Origin: Antedon bifida
Lineage: Eukaryota > Echinodermata > Crinoidea > Comatulida > Antedonidae
Reading direction: 5' to 3'
Assembly (NCBI GenBank): GCA_963402885.1
Contig: OY727098.1
Location: 19,702,717 to 19,766,716 of the forward strand
DNA: 64,000 nt
This document shows, one piece after another, positions 34,081-45,799 of this stretch (position 1 is the stretch's first letter; the number at the start of each line of letters is the position of its first letter). The notes under the pieces were generated by a model. It saw nothing but the letters and a program-made list of their open reading frames with translations, was not told the DNA's origin and made no database searches. Both the position numbers and the translations under genes were made by a program.

Positions 34081-34296
34081 TTAAGAATAATATGTATTTT
34101 CCCACTCATCTAGTTTAACTAATTTTGAAACTGGCCGTTTGTATGTTTTTCTGGTATTAGTTATGTTGACCTCTTCCACTCTCACCCAGCCATCATCGCT
34201 TTGATATACTTTGGTAACTTTTCCAATCAACCACTGTTGTGTGGAATTTAAACTTATCAATAGCTTCTTTATTTTACATACAGGGTGCGACGCCAA
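34081..34296 (-). pseudogene. BEL/Pao polyprotein C-terminal fragment (DUF5641-like)
   Basis: The minus-strand frame reads QQWLIGKVTKVYQSDDGWVR, then TYKRPVSKLVKLDEW. This closely follows the C-terminal integrase-adjacent module of BEL/Pao elements (W-x-x-G-x-V...D-G-x-V-R...R-P-x-x-K-L). Upstream polymerase and integrase catalytic regions are absent. It sits just before the polypurine tract at 34031-34039, as expected. Confidence 0.7.
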
Positions 34297-34299
34297 CGT

Positions 34300-34750
34300 G
34301 AAGATGGGATAAAAGAACCCTGTTCAGCAAAAACCAATTTATTATATACTACACAAACCTGTGGAGTCAATAAAAACCATTTTACCACTGTGTTTTAAGA
34401 ACTTGTGTATACGTTGAATCAGAGGTGTGCATATTGCAACTATTGCTGGTTGTTAACATCTTTGCACATGTAGATCCAACTTCTTCATTATAGGGGCCAA
34501 TGATCTTCTCATCTATGTCTTGGACCATTTCTGGGTCGCTGTGAGTCAATTATTAACACAATATCAATTAATTCACTTTCCTTGTACCATTTTTGTTGCA
34601 ATTGATGTTTCCATTTGTAGAGTCTTGTTCTCTATCAATCTTGTGTTGAGGTAAACGAATAATAATATAGTATTTTAATAAATTATTATATTATTTATTA
34701 TTAAGTCTCTGGCCATGGTAGTCCTGGCTAATAAATAGAGAGTTTGTTTA
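34300..34750. other. No recognisable feature
   Basis: AT-rich sequence between the BEL/Pao remnant and the Helitron-like element. No frame or repeat is supported. Confidence 0.5.
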
Positions 34751-36356
34751 TCCTTTTATTAGTTATCCGCTTGGTATACCAAGCGGATAACTCCTTGTTA
34801 TTGTATGAGATCAATATTTTTTTTCTGTATTATTCTTCTTTCCTTCCTTCCTTTTTGTGAGTCGTGTTCCTCTAAAATGTGTAAACATAACATTTCATAA
34901 CTTTGACAACATATGGGCATTTACGTGAAGTTGTGCACCTCCTATTTTTGAATGACGTCATAGTTGCGCAACGTGACTTACGCGCAATTTTATGAATTTC
35001 AATGATTGATCATAGATTAAAAACCAAAAGTCATTTAGTATTGACACTTTGACAAAATTTAAGTCATATCAGGGGCAAACTTTCTACGGATTAAAAATGG
35101 CATGTTTCACAAGAAGTTACGCGCGCACGCGCATTTAAAATTTCAAAATGCGCAAAATTAATTTCTAAACAACTTTTTACGCGTTTCTTGTCATTTTGAG
35201 CATGTCAAAAATTCCCACGGGCGCGCAATTTTTTACGCGCGCGGTGCGCACGTAGCGTTAAAAACATATTTTTTTCTCTTGAATTATATTTTTCAAGCCT
35301 TTCCTAGTAATTTTGAAAACAATTTAGACCTTTTCCAGTTTAAATAACGCCATACAAACACGTTGAATTAGACAATTCGTGCGCATTTTTTATGAAAAAG
35401 CTTAAAAAATCGTCAAAATTATGTCTTTTTTTAAACAGTCATAGTTTCTAAAGTAAACCGTTAACCGTTTATTTTTATTACAAAATCTAGAAGTTGATGA
35501 GTTGTAGATATCGGATCATGCATCAATAAGGCTAAAAAAACATTGTGACGTCATCGTATGGCCACACGAATGTAAAATATAGGATTTTTGTCTCTTTCGT
35601 TATTGCTCATCACATTCAATGGAGCGCATCACGCTTATCTGTATTCCTTTTTCTCCTACATTTATATATTGTGTAGGTCAATCAACTTTCTTTAGCATGA
35701 GATTAAAATATTTTAATTTTTATGACGTCATCATGCCTAAAAATTTTAATTACGTGGGTCATTAATTTCATCTTTACAGTAAATTTTAATCTGTAATAGC
35801 TCGTAAGAATAAAATGTGATAATCACGATTAAAACGTTTTCTGGAAGCTATTGGATTGTAGATACGAATTCATGTAAACATTTTGCCAATCGGATGTTGT
35901 GACGTCATCATATGGCCAGTTGAATAAAAAAAGTCGTATTTTCATATTTTGCGTAATAGTTCATCACATTTAAAAGGGTGCGCATCTATATTTTACGTAT
36001 TCAAATTTCTTCTACACGTTAATATGTTGTTCCTGAGATAATTTCCTTCTGAAATTGCTATCTAAGTGTTTCATTTTGATACCGTCGCCATGTTAAAAAT
36101 TGGAATAAATGGCGGGTCCCGTAATTTCACCTATTCTACACTGTATGTAATATGTATACAGCTTATACTGTTTGCATGTATATACTATATGACACAAAAT
36201 TGACAGAATTCAGCACTAACAGCATATCATATTCTTCAGTTCTTGTCATAATGCCATAATCTTTATCTGTGTGCAATATTCCAACGTATGACGTGCACGT
36301 GGCGTTTGTCGTGGTGCGGATAACTAACTCGTCAAAGTGACGAGTTTCATGTCTAG
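34751..36356 (+). mobile_element. Helitron/Helentron-like non-autonomous element (1.6 kb)
   Basis: The left end starts TC after an A and carries a perfect 32-bp palindrome AGTTATCCGCTTGG-TATA-CCAAGCGGATAACT (34761-34792). The right end has GCGGATAACTAA, inverted to the left-end word TTAGTTATCCGC. A hairpin AACTCGTCA-AAG-TGACGAGTT (36326-36346) follows, then CTAG (36353-36356) before T. A 3' hairpin a few bases before CTAG and insertion between A and T match rolling-circle Helitrons; the inverted words recall Helentrons. Inside, diverged repeats carry TGACGTCAT four times (near 34954, 35546, 35723 and 35901). No Rep/helicase frame is present. Confidence 0.55.
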
Positions 36357-37798
36357 TGTTCTATAATTTTATGGTCTCTGAGTCAAGTACAAATAAACTG
36401 TATTGGCATTGTTATTGACCTGGAGTTTTCACGGAAAACGGGTGTCTTGAGTACTGGATTTGTGGTCTAAAATGGAATCTTTCTGTGGAGCTACATATTT
36501 ACGGTTGTAAATGTGTTGAGCAGTCACACACTTTAATAATCATACGTACATGAATGTTTGTATGCTACTTTATTATCTTGTGCAAGTCCTAAAGTCCTTC
36601 TTAATATGTATAGCCCCCTCTGACTATTAATGTAGATTTTACTTTTTTTTAGTTGAAGATGTTATAGACTTAGCAAACAATACTGTATATATATTATAGA
36701 CCAAGGCAAATCCTGGGAACCTGAACAAGCCACACCCAAGGATCATAATAATAAAATGGAAAGAAAATGTGTACCACTCTATTGCTGTCTCTTCATTTGT
36801 AAAAAGCTGTGAACATGCTTGTGAATATCTAAAAATAAAAACCGACAAATTAGTAAAAGTGTTTGGGAGTTCTATCTGGTTTTGCCTTTAGATTATTTTG
36901 GTAACTAGTAATATAACTATTTCCTTTAAATTATGAATAATGATAAGTAGTATCATCCTGAAAAATAAGGGTTCTAAAGATTTTAGTTATTTTTTATTTT
37001 TCATAATCACACATTCATAAAACATACAACAGATAATAAATATAATAAAAATGAAGTAAGGTTATGTTGCCCACACAATTCACAGAGTGCTTTATCTTTT
37101 GTTTCTAAGATTTATGCTGCATTCTCAACCATATTTTACAATTTACATCATAAAAAGGTAAATAAACAGTTAAATATTCATTTAGTATGTTGAACATTGT
37201 AAATTATCAACCCTCGTATCATACTTGGCCTACTCTGATCTAAAATTAGAAATCCACATTATTCATTCTATAGGAAACAGTTGTATACATATAATGTCAT
37301 GCTATAAATGTAAATGATATGACACATGATTCAATCTTCCTTAATTTAAAGTTCATTATATTTTATTGGTCTTTTAAAATGTTATCTTTAATTGATCATT
37401 TGATTTATTCTTTAATAATTTGTCTTGTTGTAGACATGTTTTATCACACTAGGTCTAGACGAATAGTTTTTATTTAAGTTTTTTTGTTCATTTACGAATA
37501 GCCCAAAGGCTTTAGTCCCTATCTGCCTTCTGCAAACTAAACATTTGTCATAGTTCTAGGCTTATAGTTTGAATTGATAATTCAAAGAAAACTTTGCTTA
37601 AATGATTTTTAAGATTCTAGCAGGGAAAGTGATTCTGTGAACAGTGGGACTGCTATGAACGTATAGTGGTAGTGTTTGTCTTTTCTATACCCTTTTACAA
37701 TACTGTACATCAGTCTCAATCTGCAATCCTGCTCGTTCCCTATCCTTGTTTCTCTATCTATAAGACATCACACTTTGGATCACATTGAGAAATAAATA
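36357..37798. other. Gene-poor AT-rich stretch
   Basis: No supported frame. A weak relative of the AATAAATTGAATTG retroelement-tail repeat may lie near 37010-37075 (minus strand). Otherwise nothing recognised. Confidence 0.45.
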
Positions 37799-38176
37799 CT
37801 ATATGTTCTTTCTAAATTCTGAATCTTTCAATTTCTCCACCAGCTGATTCAACTCCTCTAATGGCTGGGGCAAAACATTGTCTATAAGGTGGTCATCCTT
37901 TATTGATGAGCGACTTCGGTTTTCAATAGTTTTGACCTGTTCGTTACACATACCTATACATTTGATATAAATTCTATATGAAATTTTGCTGTTGTGGCTA
38001 TCTTGTTTGGTGCCCTTTATGTTGCCAGAATCCAGAATAGCAAACCATCCACATCTCTCTTGTGCGCGCTCACAAAGCCAATCTTTCCAAATTATACATT
38101 TTGCATTTAGTTGAAATGTCCCCTGGTCAAAAGTCCTCACTAATACCATTATTTTTGTGTTGCTGAGAGACAGCAT
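37799..38176 (-). CDS. Uncharacterised 125-codon open frame
   Basis: An ATG-started frame of 125 residues with ordinary amino-acid composition: two WxDW/CGWF-like aromatic clusters (CIIWKDWLCERAQERCGWFA) and an acidic/leucine-rich end (PLEELNQLVEKLKDSEF). It could be a single-exon gene, a terminal exon or a decayed mobile-element protein. No family recognised and no neighbouring exon found. Confidence 0.25.
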   Translation of the reverse strand: MLSLSNTKIMVLVRTFDQGTFQLNAKCIIWKDWLCERAQERCGWFAILDSGNIKGTKQDSHNSKISYRIYIKCIGMCNEQVKTIENRSRSSIKDDHLIDNVLPQPLEELNQLVEKLKDSEFRKNI

Positions 38177-41100
38177 GCATTCTTTTACCTACTGTCATCA
38201 GTGTTTTCTTGCCTAGTGAAAATTGACTGCTGTAGAGAGTAGGGACTGCTGTACTCATATGTGCTCAGTCTTCTTGGCTTGTTTCATTTTATAATAGGTT
38301 GTTAGTTAGGTGTTGTTATCTGACCATCATTTGCTGTAGTAGTACTGTACTAATTTTTTAATCTTAATAATTAAATATTCTTTCTTTAAAACAATTTCCC
38401 TTTACAAAGGTCAATTTGTTAATGATGTATAATAGGATAACAAAGTTACTTTACACCTATTTCAAATTAAAATAAATTCCATCCTTTCCAGAAGGAAAAG
38501 CATTTCCTGTTGAATATGCAAAATACACACTTTAGTTTATCTTGCTTATCTGTCTGAATTGAATTTTAATAAAAGTGTGATTGGAGGCTCGTGGTTTATA
38601 AATGTCAGTGTAGAAAATCAAGAAAAGTTAAGGATGTAATTTAGTTTGCTGCCATTAATAACATCTTTAACTCATGCATAGGAATCCTTATGATGCCTTC
38701 TTGTCAGTTTTTTTATACAAGACACGTCTTTATAAAAAGACACCCCACCCCTTTCACATCCGTCCTCCTCCACCACCCTTTCATGACCGCTATGTTTTCT
38801 CTCCAGTAGTGGTGGTATTACAATAAATCTCGGCTGAAAACATCACATCAGAATTGGGAGATATTGTATGAAAAGATACACAATATGGGTGCTTTACATA
38901 GCTTGCTGGTAAAACTTGTTTTTAGCATTTTAATGCGTTTAGCAAATACAATGCAAACTACAGATTTCAGGAAATCCCTTTATTTGCTATGCCACGTTGA
39001 TATCCTGCTTGTGATAGACCTGATCTTGTTCAAAATATCGCCATCAGTTTGTTCCAGTAGGTTTATTTTGAATTTGTGTCTGTTTAACTTTTATATTTGT
39101 ATCTTAAACAAAAGAATACTTTTTTATGCTTCTATAAAGTGTATTTAATTAGTCTAACCATATTTATGATACCTTATAGTATGTTTCCATATTCAATTGT
39201 ACTCTTATTTTTATCAAGCTTTCTAAATACTCTATTAAATATGTAGCGCAATTATTAAGTGTGTTTACATTAGTTGAGATTGATTACAGTCTACTGTGCC
39301 ACTCTCTGTATATTACAATGGTTGAACATACGTCACACTTCTAGATCTTTTGGTGGGACATAGGAATGTCATCCAAGATGTTACCATTGGTATTGCACTG
39401 GTTCAGGCTTTGCTATGTTCATCTTGATTGACCACTACATGTACCTGCATTGAAAGTCCCGATAAAAGTTTTTTATTCAAAATCCATTTTCATTCAATTT
39501 CAGTTTCATATCAATCAATGTCTGAGTTATTGCTGGGTTCCCTTCTTTACATGTACCAGTTGGTGACTTTAATCAGAAAAATAAATCCTGCTGACAATGG
39601 AAAATACATTTTTTCCCATTTTGCACATTTTTATTCTATACAAAAATATATATAATCTTGTACTTGTAATTTTGATAATAAAAAAGCATTTTCTAGGCTG
39701 TGATGTAACAATTATGTACATGGGGTCATCAGGTCACATCTCACGCTGTGTTTCAATATGTTATTATTCATTGGAACTGTATACTTTACCTGGTATTAAT
39801 TATTGTAATTAATTTCACTTGAAATAACTGATTATTTTACCTAGAAAGCCATTGAATACTTTAGACCTACTGGTTTTAAACCAACACATATAATATTAGT
39901 CTGTGTGGTATATGGTATTATTGTACTGAATCAAGTGCATGTCTCAGAAATCTTGAAAAGTCACAGAATTATGTTTGTCTGATTTATATGTTAATGTTAT
40001 TGATACTGTATCAATATTATTTTAATTTTAATATGCTTCTATACCAATTGATTCCATTATTATTTATTTAATTAAGTATACCAATAAACTAAATATGTTA
40101 AAAAGATAAAAATATTCACATTTGTTTCAGAATTTGATCATATTCTTGTTATTGTATAGTTTATTATTAAAAACATTTATTCATCCTAGAAATTTCATTG
40201 CTTGCACTAAAGTAAACGAAATGTTAACTTTTTTTAATTTTACAGTTTATACCTGCTGTGTAGAAAGAATAACAAACAATTAATTGTTGTCAATGACTGC
40301 ATTGTTTTTTTCTTTAAACAATGTAATACAACAAAATATTTTTATATGGTGTCTAGTCATTTCCTGAGATCCATCCCAACAATTTCCCGTTTGGATTTGG
40401 AACAGTCCGACTTTGTTTCCAACAGGATTAGGTTTTCCAGAAGGTCACGGCTCAAGAAGAAGTGATACACTTTATTAGACATTTCGTAAAGAACACATTT
40501 CTTAAATACATGTTTCATAACACTATTAGAACAACTCAATACATTTCAGAAAGAACACATTTCAAAAAAACATGTTTCATAAATACTTATGTGGGAAATA
40601 AATCGAGGCTAGGATCAACATTACAAAAACAAAGTTTTTATGAGAACCAAAATCCTTGTTTGCGAGTCTCCCACACATGGAATGGATCTTTTTTCATTAA
40701 TACTGCAGTTAGGTTGTCTTCAAAATTTAACACAAAAATAATTGACATGATGAATTTATTAAACTCATGAATTGCCATTTTCAATGTGTAAACAGTGTGG
40801 CAATATGCACTCTTATAATAATCCAAAATTTCACATTGCTTGTCTAGTTGTATGGTACTGTACTAGTTTATATAACCACAGTAGGTTTTATACATTTATA
40901 CAGTATAAAAATGTTCATGTTATTGCAACATTTGTCCTTTTCATGTTAATTAAAATTGTCAGGTTTATGAAATTTATAATACCAATAAAATGTTTGTTAT
41001 GTATTGATTTGACACCAGATGATTAAACATCTGTGTGCATGTCTTTGTATTTACATAGACCTTATCCGTTCTGTGTACCAACACTTTCACCTGCACGTTC

Positions 41101-42890
41101 CTACATTATGTACACACCATGTACCACGCCATACACAATGTTGGAATAGTTGTAATATCTAGGGGTACCCAGCAGAAATGGTTGTTACTTTACTATATGT
41201 TTAAGACTATGAGATGAACTAATTATGAAAGTTAACATTATAATACTTAATACAGCACTTAATAGAGTGCACATTTCTTTAACGGTCATAATCAGTGCTT
41301 TACATTAATTATCATTACTTGCTTGAAATATATCTTAATTTTATATTTTAATTTTTTATTGATAGTTTGCCAATTGTATGTGCTGCACATGTGCACATAC
41401 AGTACCACATTAATGCCCAGTATGTGCAAAGCTTTTCACATGAGGAATATCATATAGATATACTATGCTTACAGCAGAAGTATGTGCAAAGTTTATTGTG
41501 GCATGGGGAAAAGTTTACTTTCATTAATCACCCAAGAATTATTGCAATCACACCATTGGAAATCTACCTTTCCCATGGGATATCAATATCAGATTGACAA
41601 TATATTCTTGTTTTCAGCCTTGTTAAAATTGGCTTACTTTTGCCATGTACTTTCAGTCCCCAAGGCTAACTAACTTTTGTATTGATGTCAATCATATATA
41701 TACTTTTAAACATTTAATTTTTCTGTGCCATAATTTCTCTTTGGAAGACCTTTTTAAGGAAGAATATTAGTTTCACTTCTGAAGGTTAGGTTTGTAAACA
41801 CAAGGCCTAGAACCTCCAGGGACATCCAGGGTAATAAAGACAAAAACAAAGGTAATTTCTATTAATATTTATGCAAGTTAATGATTTAAGAAACAGTAAT
41901 ACTTTGTTTTCTTATGGTACATAATAATGGTATCATGTGACGCAGGTATAACTTGCACTTACAAATTAATAGACTTGGTTTTATTTGTATTGTACTGCAC
42001 ATAATATGTATTTTATTGTTCATTAGATTTCCATTGTTAAAGCCTAGATTTTATTTATTTAAAAAAAATTATAATTTGTGCCCAGTGTATTTCTGTATTA
42101 TACTCTATTTTATTACTCGAAGATCTATTGAAGTGAAATAAAAAAGTGTTTGTACAATGTGTAGTTAATATGCATGTTTTTTTTAATAAAATGTGTTTGT
42201 TTCTGAATAAATGCACTGTTTTAATATCATGTGATATGGAGGTACGTGAATGTAGGAAATGTTCCCACAATATTTGAAAGGGGACGCGCACCATCAATTT
42301 CACGTGAAAGAAATGTATTGCTTTAATTTCTATTGGTGTCCTTTAGTTAAATAATTACATACGGTCTTTGGAAATTACAAGATAGTTTGGCAACGAGTTC
42401 TGCAACATTGCATGGTAGTAGACCTGGCCTAGATTACCAGGGTAATTAAATTGTGTTGTTAGTTTGCAGTTTTTGGATATTGTCTACATAATGCAGTCGT
42501 ACCGTATAGACGTTCCTAACCTAAATAAACCTAATGCATAAAGATAATTATTGATTTTAAAGAATTTTTTTTATAGAGCAGTTTTCTGACCAATTTTCTC
42601 ACCCACAACACAAACATCCCCTGCCCCACTCAACCCCACAAAAAAAACAATCCTAGTTACACATCCATCCGAATTGAAAATTAAAATTCAGAAGCATATA
42701 ATTCGCTACAGTATATTATAAATTAGACATCTCAACAGAAATTACAAATTGCTGTGTTCTATTCGTTGATTTATGTAAAAATTCATATAATAGCAATATT
42801 ATTATAATTTCATTCAATAATGATTTGCATAACAATAATAGTTTCCACTTCACAATGACATTGCCTTCGTTATAATTGCATTTTGTCTTT
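38177..42890. other. Long AT-rich stretch without supported genes
   Basis: Many short chance frames and polyA-like words. One small local duplication was noted: AAAGAACACATTTC with ACATGTTTCATAA occurs at about 40489 and again at 40551. It could be intronic or a long 3' UTR, but no exon is convincing. Confidence 0.4.
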
Positions 42891-42949
42891 GGCTGTTTTC
42901 AAGTCAACCCACTAATATTAATAATGGCGAAAATGCTGGGCATCATAAT

Positions 42950-43280
42950 TTGGTGGTTTTTAATTGTTGTGTAGTGGTGTAGTTGTGGTTGATGTAATAT
43001 AGTTGCGGACGAAGATGTTGACGGATGTTTCTGTGATGATTGGTGGTGTTGAGGAGTAGGAGGAGGTACTACTTGGTGCTCGTTTTTGTGGTTGTGGCAG
43101 TATGATGACGCCGGGCGGCGGTGGTGGTGGTGTTCGTTCATGCGATGACAAGGGTTTAAAAAACTAGTGATGATGATTGATGGTGGTGGTGGAGATGATG
43201 ACGTAGCAATGGTTACAATGAGATGGTTGAGATTTGCATGGTTTTGATGATGATTGTGGTGGTGGTTGTGATTCTGATTA
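42950..43280. repeat. Low-complexity GTGGTGATG-rich tract
   Basis: Interrupted GGTGGT/GATGAT repeats produce His- and Pro-rich frames on the minus strand. The composition is compositional noise rather than protein-like. Confidence 0.7.
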
Positions 43281-44064
43281 ACCACTACGATGAAAAATGA
43301 ACTACGTGAAACGAAACTAATATAACGTTGCAAACGTTTAAAGATTTGGCTCCAAAAATTGAATATACAATCAATTCGTAATTAATGATATTCTCACGGA
43401 ACTGCTGACATCTGAATGTGTCTGACAGCAACCTACCAGCTCTTTATGATAAATAAGCCGCCGCATAGATCCCTTGCTAAATATATATTACCGATCTTAA
43501 ATTTTATTATTTTGGTGTGGAGATTATAATTCATAGGAAGAGGATTCGGATTGGGGCTGATTCGGGCTTTTGAAAAGGGAGAATTAATTGGTATTCTATC
43601 AAATACAAACAGTCTATTTTCACCCCATCTCTCCAACCCCTTCCCAACATCCTATATCCTATACAAGATATATTTGAATTTGTTGTTTTTCAGTCCGGAT
43701 TCAAACCCATAATGACTTACAGATCTCATAGTCCGAGTTGGGCAAAACATATTTCTACTTGATGATTCTCTGACATAAATTAATAACAGTTACTGTATCA
43801 AGTACTATAATAGTGTTTAAAAAAGGGAAAAAAATAGCTACTTTTAGAATTTAATTTACTGTACGAGACACCATGAAAGATTGCAGTGACACCTTTGATC
43901 AATTTTTATTGATTTGATTGGATTAAATATACGGCTCTGTTAAGGGTAGTACTGCGCCACCTTGATGCAAACTTTCAAGACTTGTTGACAATAGCAACAC
44001 CGAAGATGACATCGGGCGGCGATTATCGTGACAATTAAAGAATAAACATGCGTTCGTATCAAAA

Positions 44065-44320
44065 CCGTACCATTTTCATCAAGGTTTGTACACGCGCGTA
44101 CACAAACCATTACCTTTGTTATCAGTGTTTGCATCGCGCGTACAAAAACCGTACCATTTCAACAGGGTTGAACGCGCGCGTACAAATCCGTACCATCACA
44201 GTTTGAACGCGTGTGTAGCCTACAACAACCGCACCATTTCAACAGGTTTGAACGCGCGCGTACAAATCCGTACCATCACAGTTTGAACGCGTGTGTACAG
44301 AAACCGTACCAATGTCATCA
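44065..44320 (+). repeat. Minisatellite, about 40-bp unit with ACGCGCGCGTAC core
   Basis: At least six imperfect units follow the plan CCGTACCAT...TTTGAACGCGCGCGTACAAA. Alternate units differ (ACGCGCGCGTAC versus ACGCGTGTGTA), giving a higher-order repeat of about 79 bp. The CG-rich alternating core is unusual in this AT-rich DNA. Confidence 0.8.
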
Positions 44321-45050
44321 AGAAGTGCACGTTCTATCAAAGCATATACTCCAAAATGACTACGGAAAAGCTCTCTTTAATTAATACAAAACATTCAATT
44401 GTAGTAGGTATATGTATCGATAGGTTGGTTACGTTTACTTGTCGATTCGTCAAATTGGGTTAAAAATGATTATTCGCGCGTGCCAATATTGTTTGTCTTC
44501 GGGATGACACCGACGAATATTGTCTGTATTAGAATTTATGAATTTCATTCAAGTGAACGGTCCCTTTAATGAAATTATAACTTGTAGCATCACGCTTTTG
44601 GCATTGATTTTTGGAACAGGCTTCATATAGAGATCAACACAGGAAATGTATGTCTTACACTAGAGCAGTGCTTATGTGAACTCTTGTGTGCTAGTCTCCC
44701 TCCGGAATGCCGAACCTTCATGCTCAATTTCACCACCAGCATCTATGTTATAAAGCCGTTTGGGAATTTCCAAGCTCTTCCCTACAGCATTCAATAGCTA
44801 ATCTAATAAACTTATCTGGAAAAGTTTGGGATTTTTTAGATATTATATCTTTTTTGTTGTTTTTTTATTTCAATACATTCTTAATTATTTTTAAAATATA
44901 TATATAAACTTCACGAGACTGATGTGCAGTACAACTTGTTCAATCAATATTGATTGTTTTTACATACAAGTTCGTGATATTACAAAAAAACCAACACAAT
45001 ATAAATACGACAAAAAAGATAGAAAAAATTGAAATTGAAAAGAAAAATTA

Positions 45051-45158
45051 CAGCAGAATCCCTTTCATCTGACACCTCTATTTAGGGAACACCATACCGG
45101 TACTTCCCGTGTAAACGGGAACCCCTATGCAAGTGTATAATTTATGGGGATTCTACTG
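45051..45158. repeat. Short MITE-like repeat, CAGTAGAACCCC family, copy B
   Basis: Begins CAGCAGAATCCC and ends GGGGATTCTACTG, with GACACCTCTATTTAGGGAAC inside. Related to 2051-2168 and 57740-57880. Confidence 0.55.
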
Positions 45159-45689
45159 TACGTTTAAAAGTCAAATAATATGTTTTTTAAGTGATTGTAT
45201 ATTTAATCATCGAAGGCCAATAATATTATATAATGATTATTGAGAGGTAACTGTACGTTTGAACTTTTATCATGGAATCATGAACCACTGAGGCATTATC
45301 ATCACTCGTTAATTAAATTATTATTAACCAACAATGTTGTCTGTCGTCATATTATGTTGATTAATGACTGCTTTTAACAAATTATTATTATTATTGTTTA
45401 AAATGCACTGTCATTAATTAGCTGTAGGCCCATAACACTAAAATAATGACTCAGTAAATTAACATTTGACTTTATCTTTATTTTTACGTTACGGCAGTAA
45501 TTTTCATTAAAAAAAATCTGATAAAATCACGAAGTTGACCCACAATTATAGACCTATAATAAAAAATTCAGTATAGGTATAAACGAATGTTTTGAAATAC
45601 TTATACTGTATAATAAATCATGAATAATACCACCAAACTTACGAGTTAAAATGACTATAGCGAGGCATTTAATAAAAAGGCAAACTGCC

Positions 45690-45745
45690 TTAAAATGTGA
45701 CATATGTTTCGAGAAACTCTTCTCATCATCAGAACAGTAAACAAC
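45690..45745 (-). repeat. Retroelement-like fragment with hammerhead-like core
   Basis: The minus strand reads CTGATGA, then T, then GAGAA-loop-TTCTC, then GAAAC, ATATGTC. CTGATGA-stem-GAAA is the conserved core order of hammerhead ribozymes, which Penelope-like elements carry. There is one extra base before the stem, and the flanking stem I is weak. A related segment is at 48869-48896. Confidence 0.35.
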
Positions 45746-45799
45746 GCCTAGAGTGCTTATATACCAATAGGACAAGTTGTATGTAAATAAGTATATAAT

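Noticed and set aside
40357-40770. Overlapping 60- and 102-codon frames
   Set aside because: They overlap a local direct duplication and have no splice or family support.
42899-43333. 144-codon His/Pro-rich frame
   Set aside because: Produced by a GGTGGTGAT low-complexity tract; two overlapping frames look equally odd.
44086-44286. 66-codon frame over the CG-rich minisatellite
   Set aside because: The frame follows the repeat unit; no protein-like composition.
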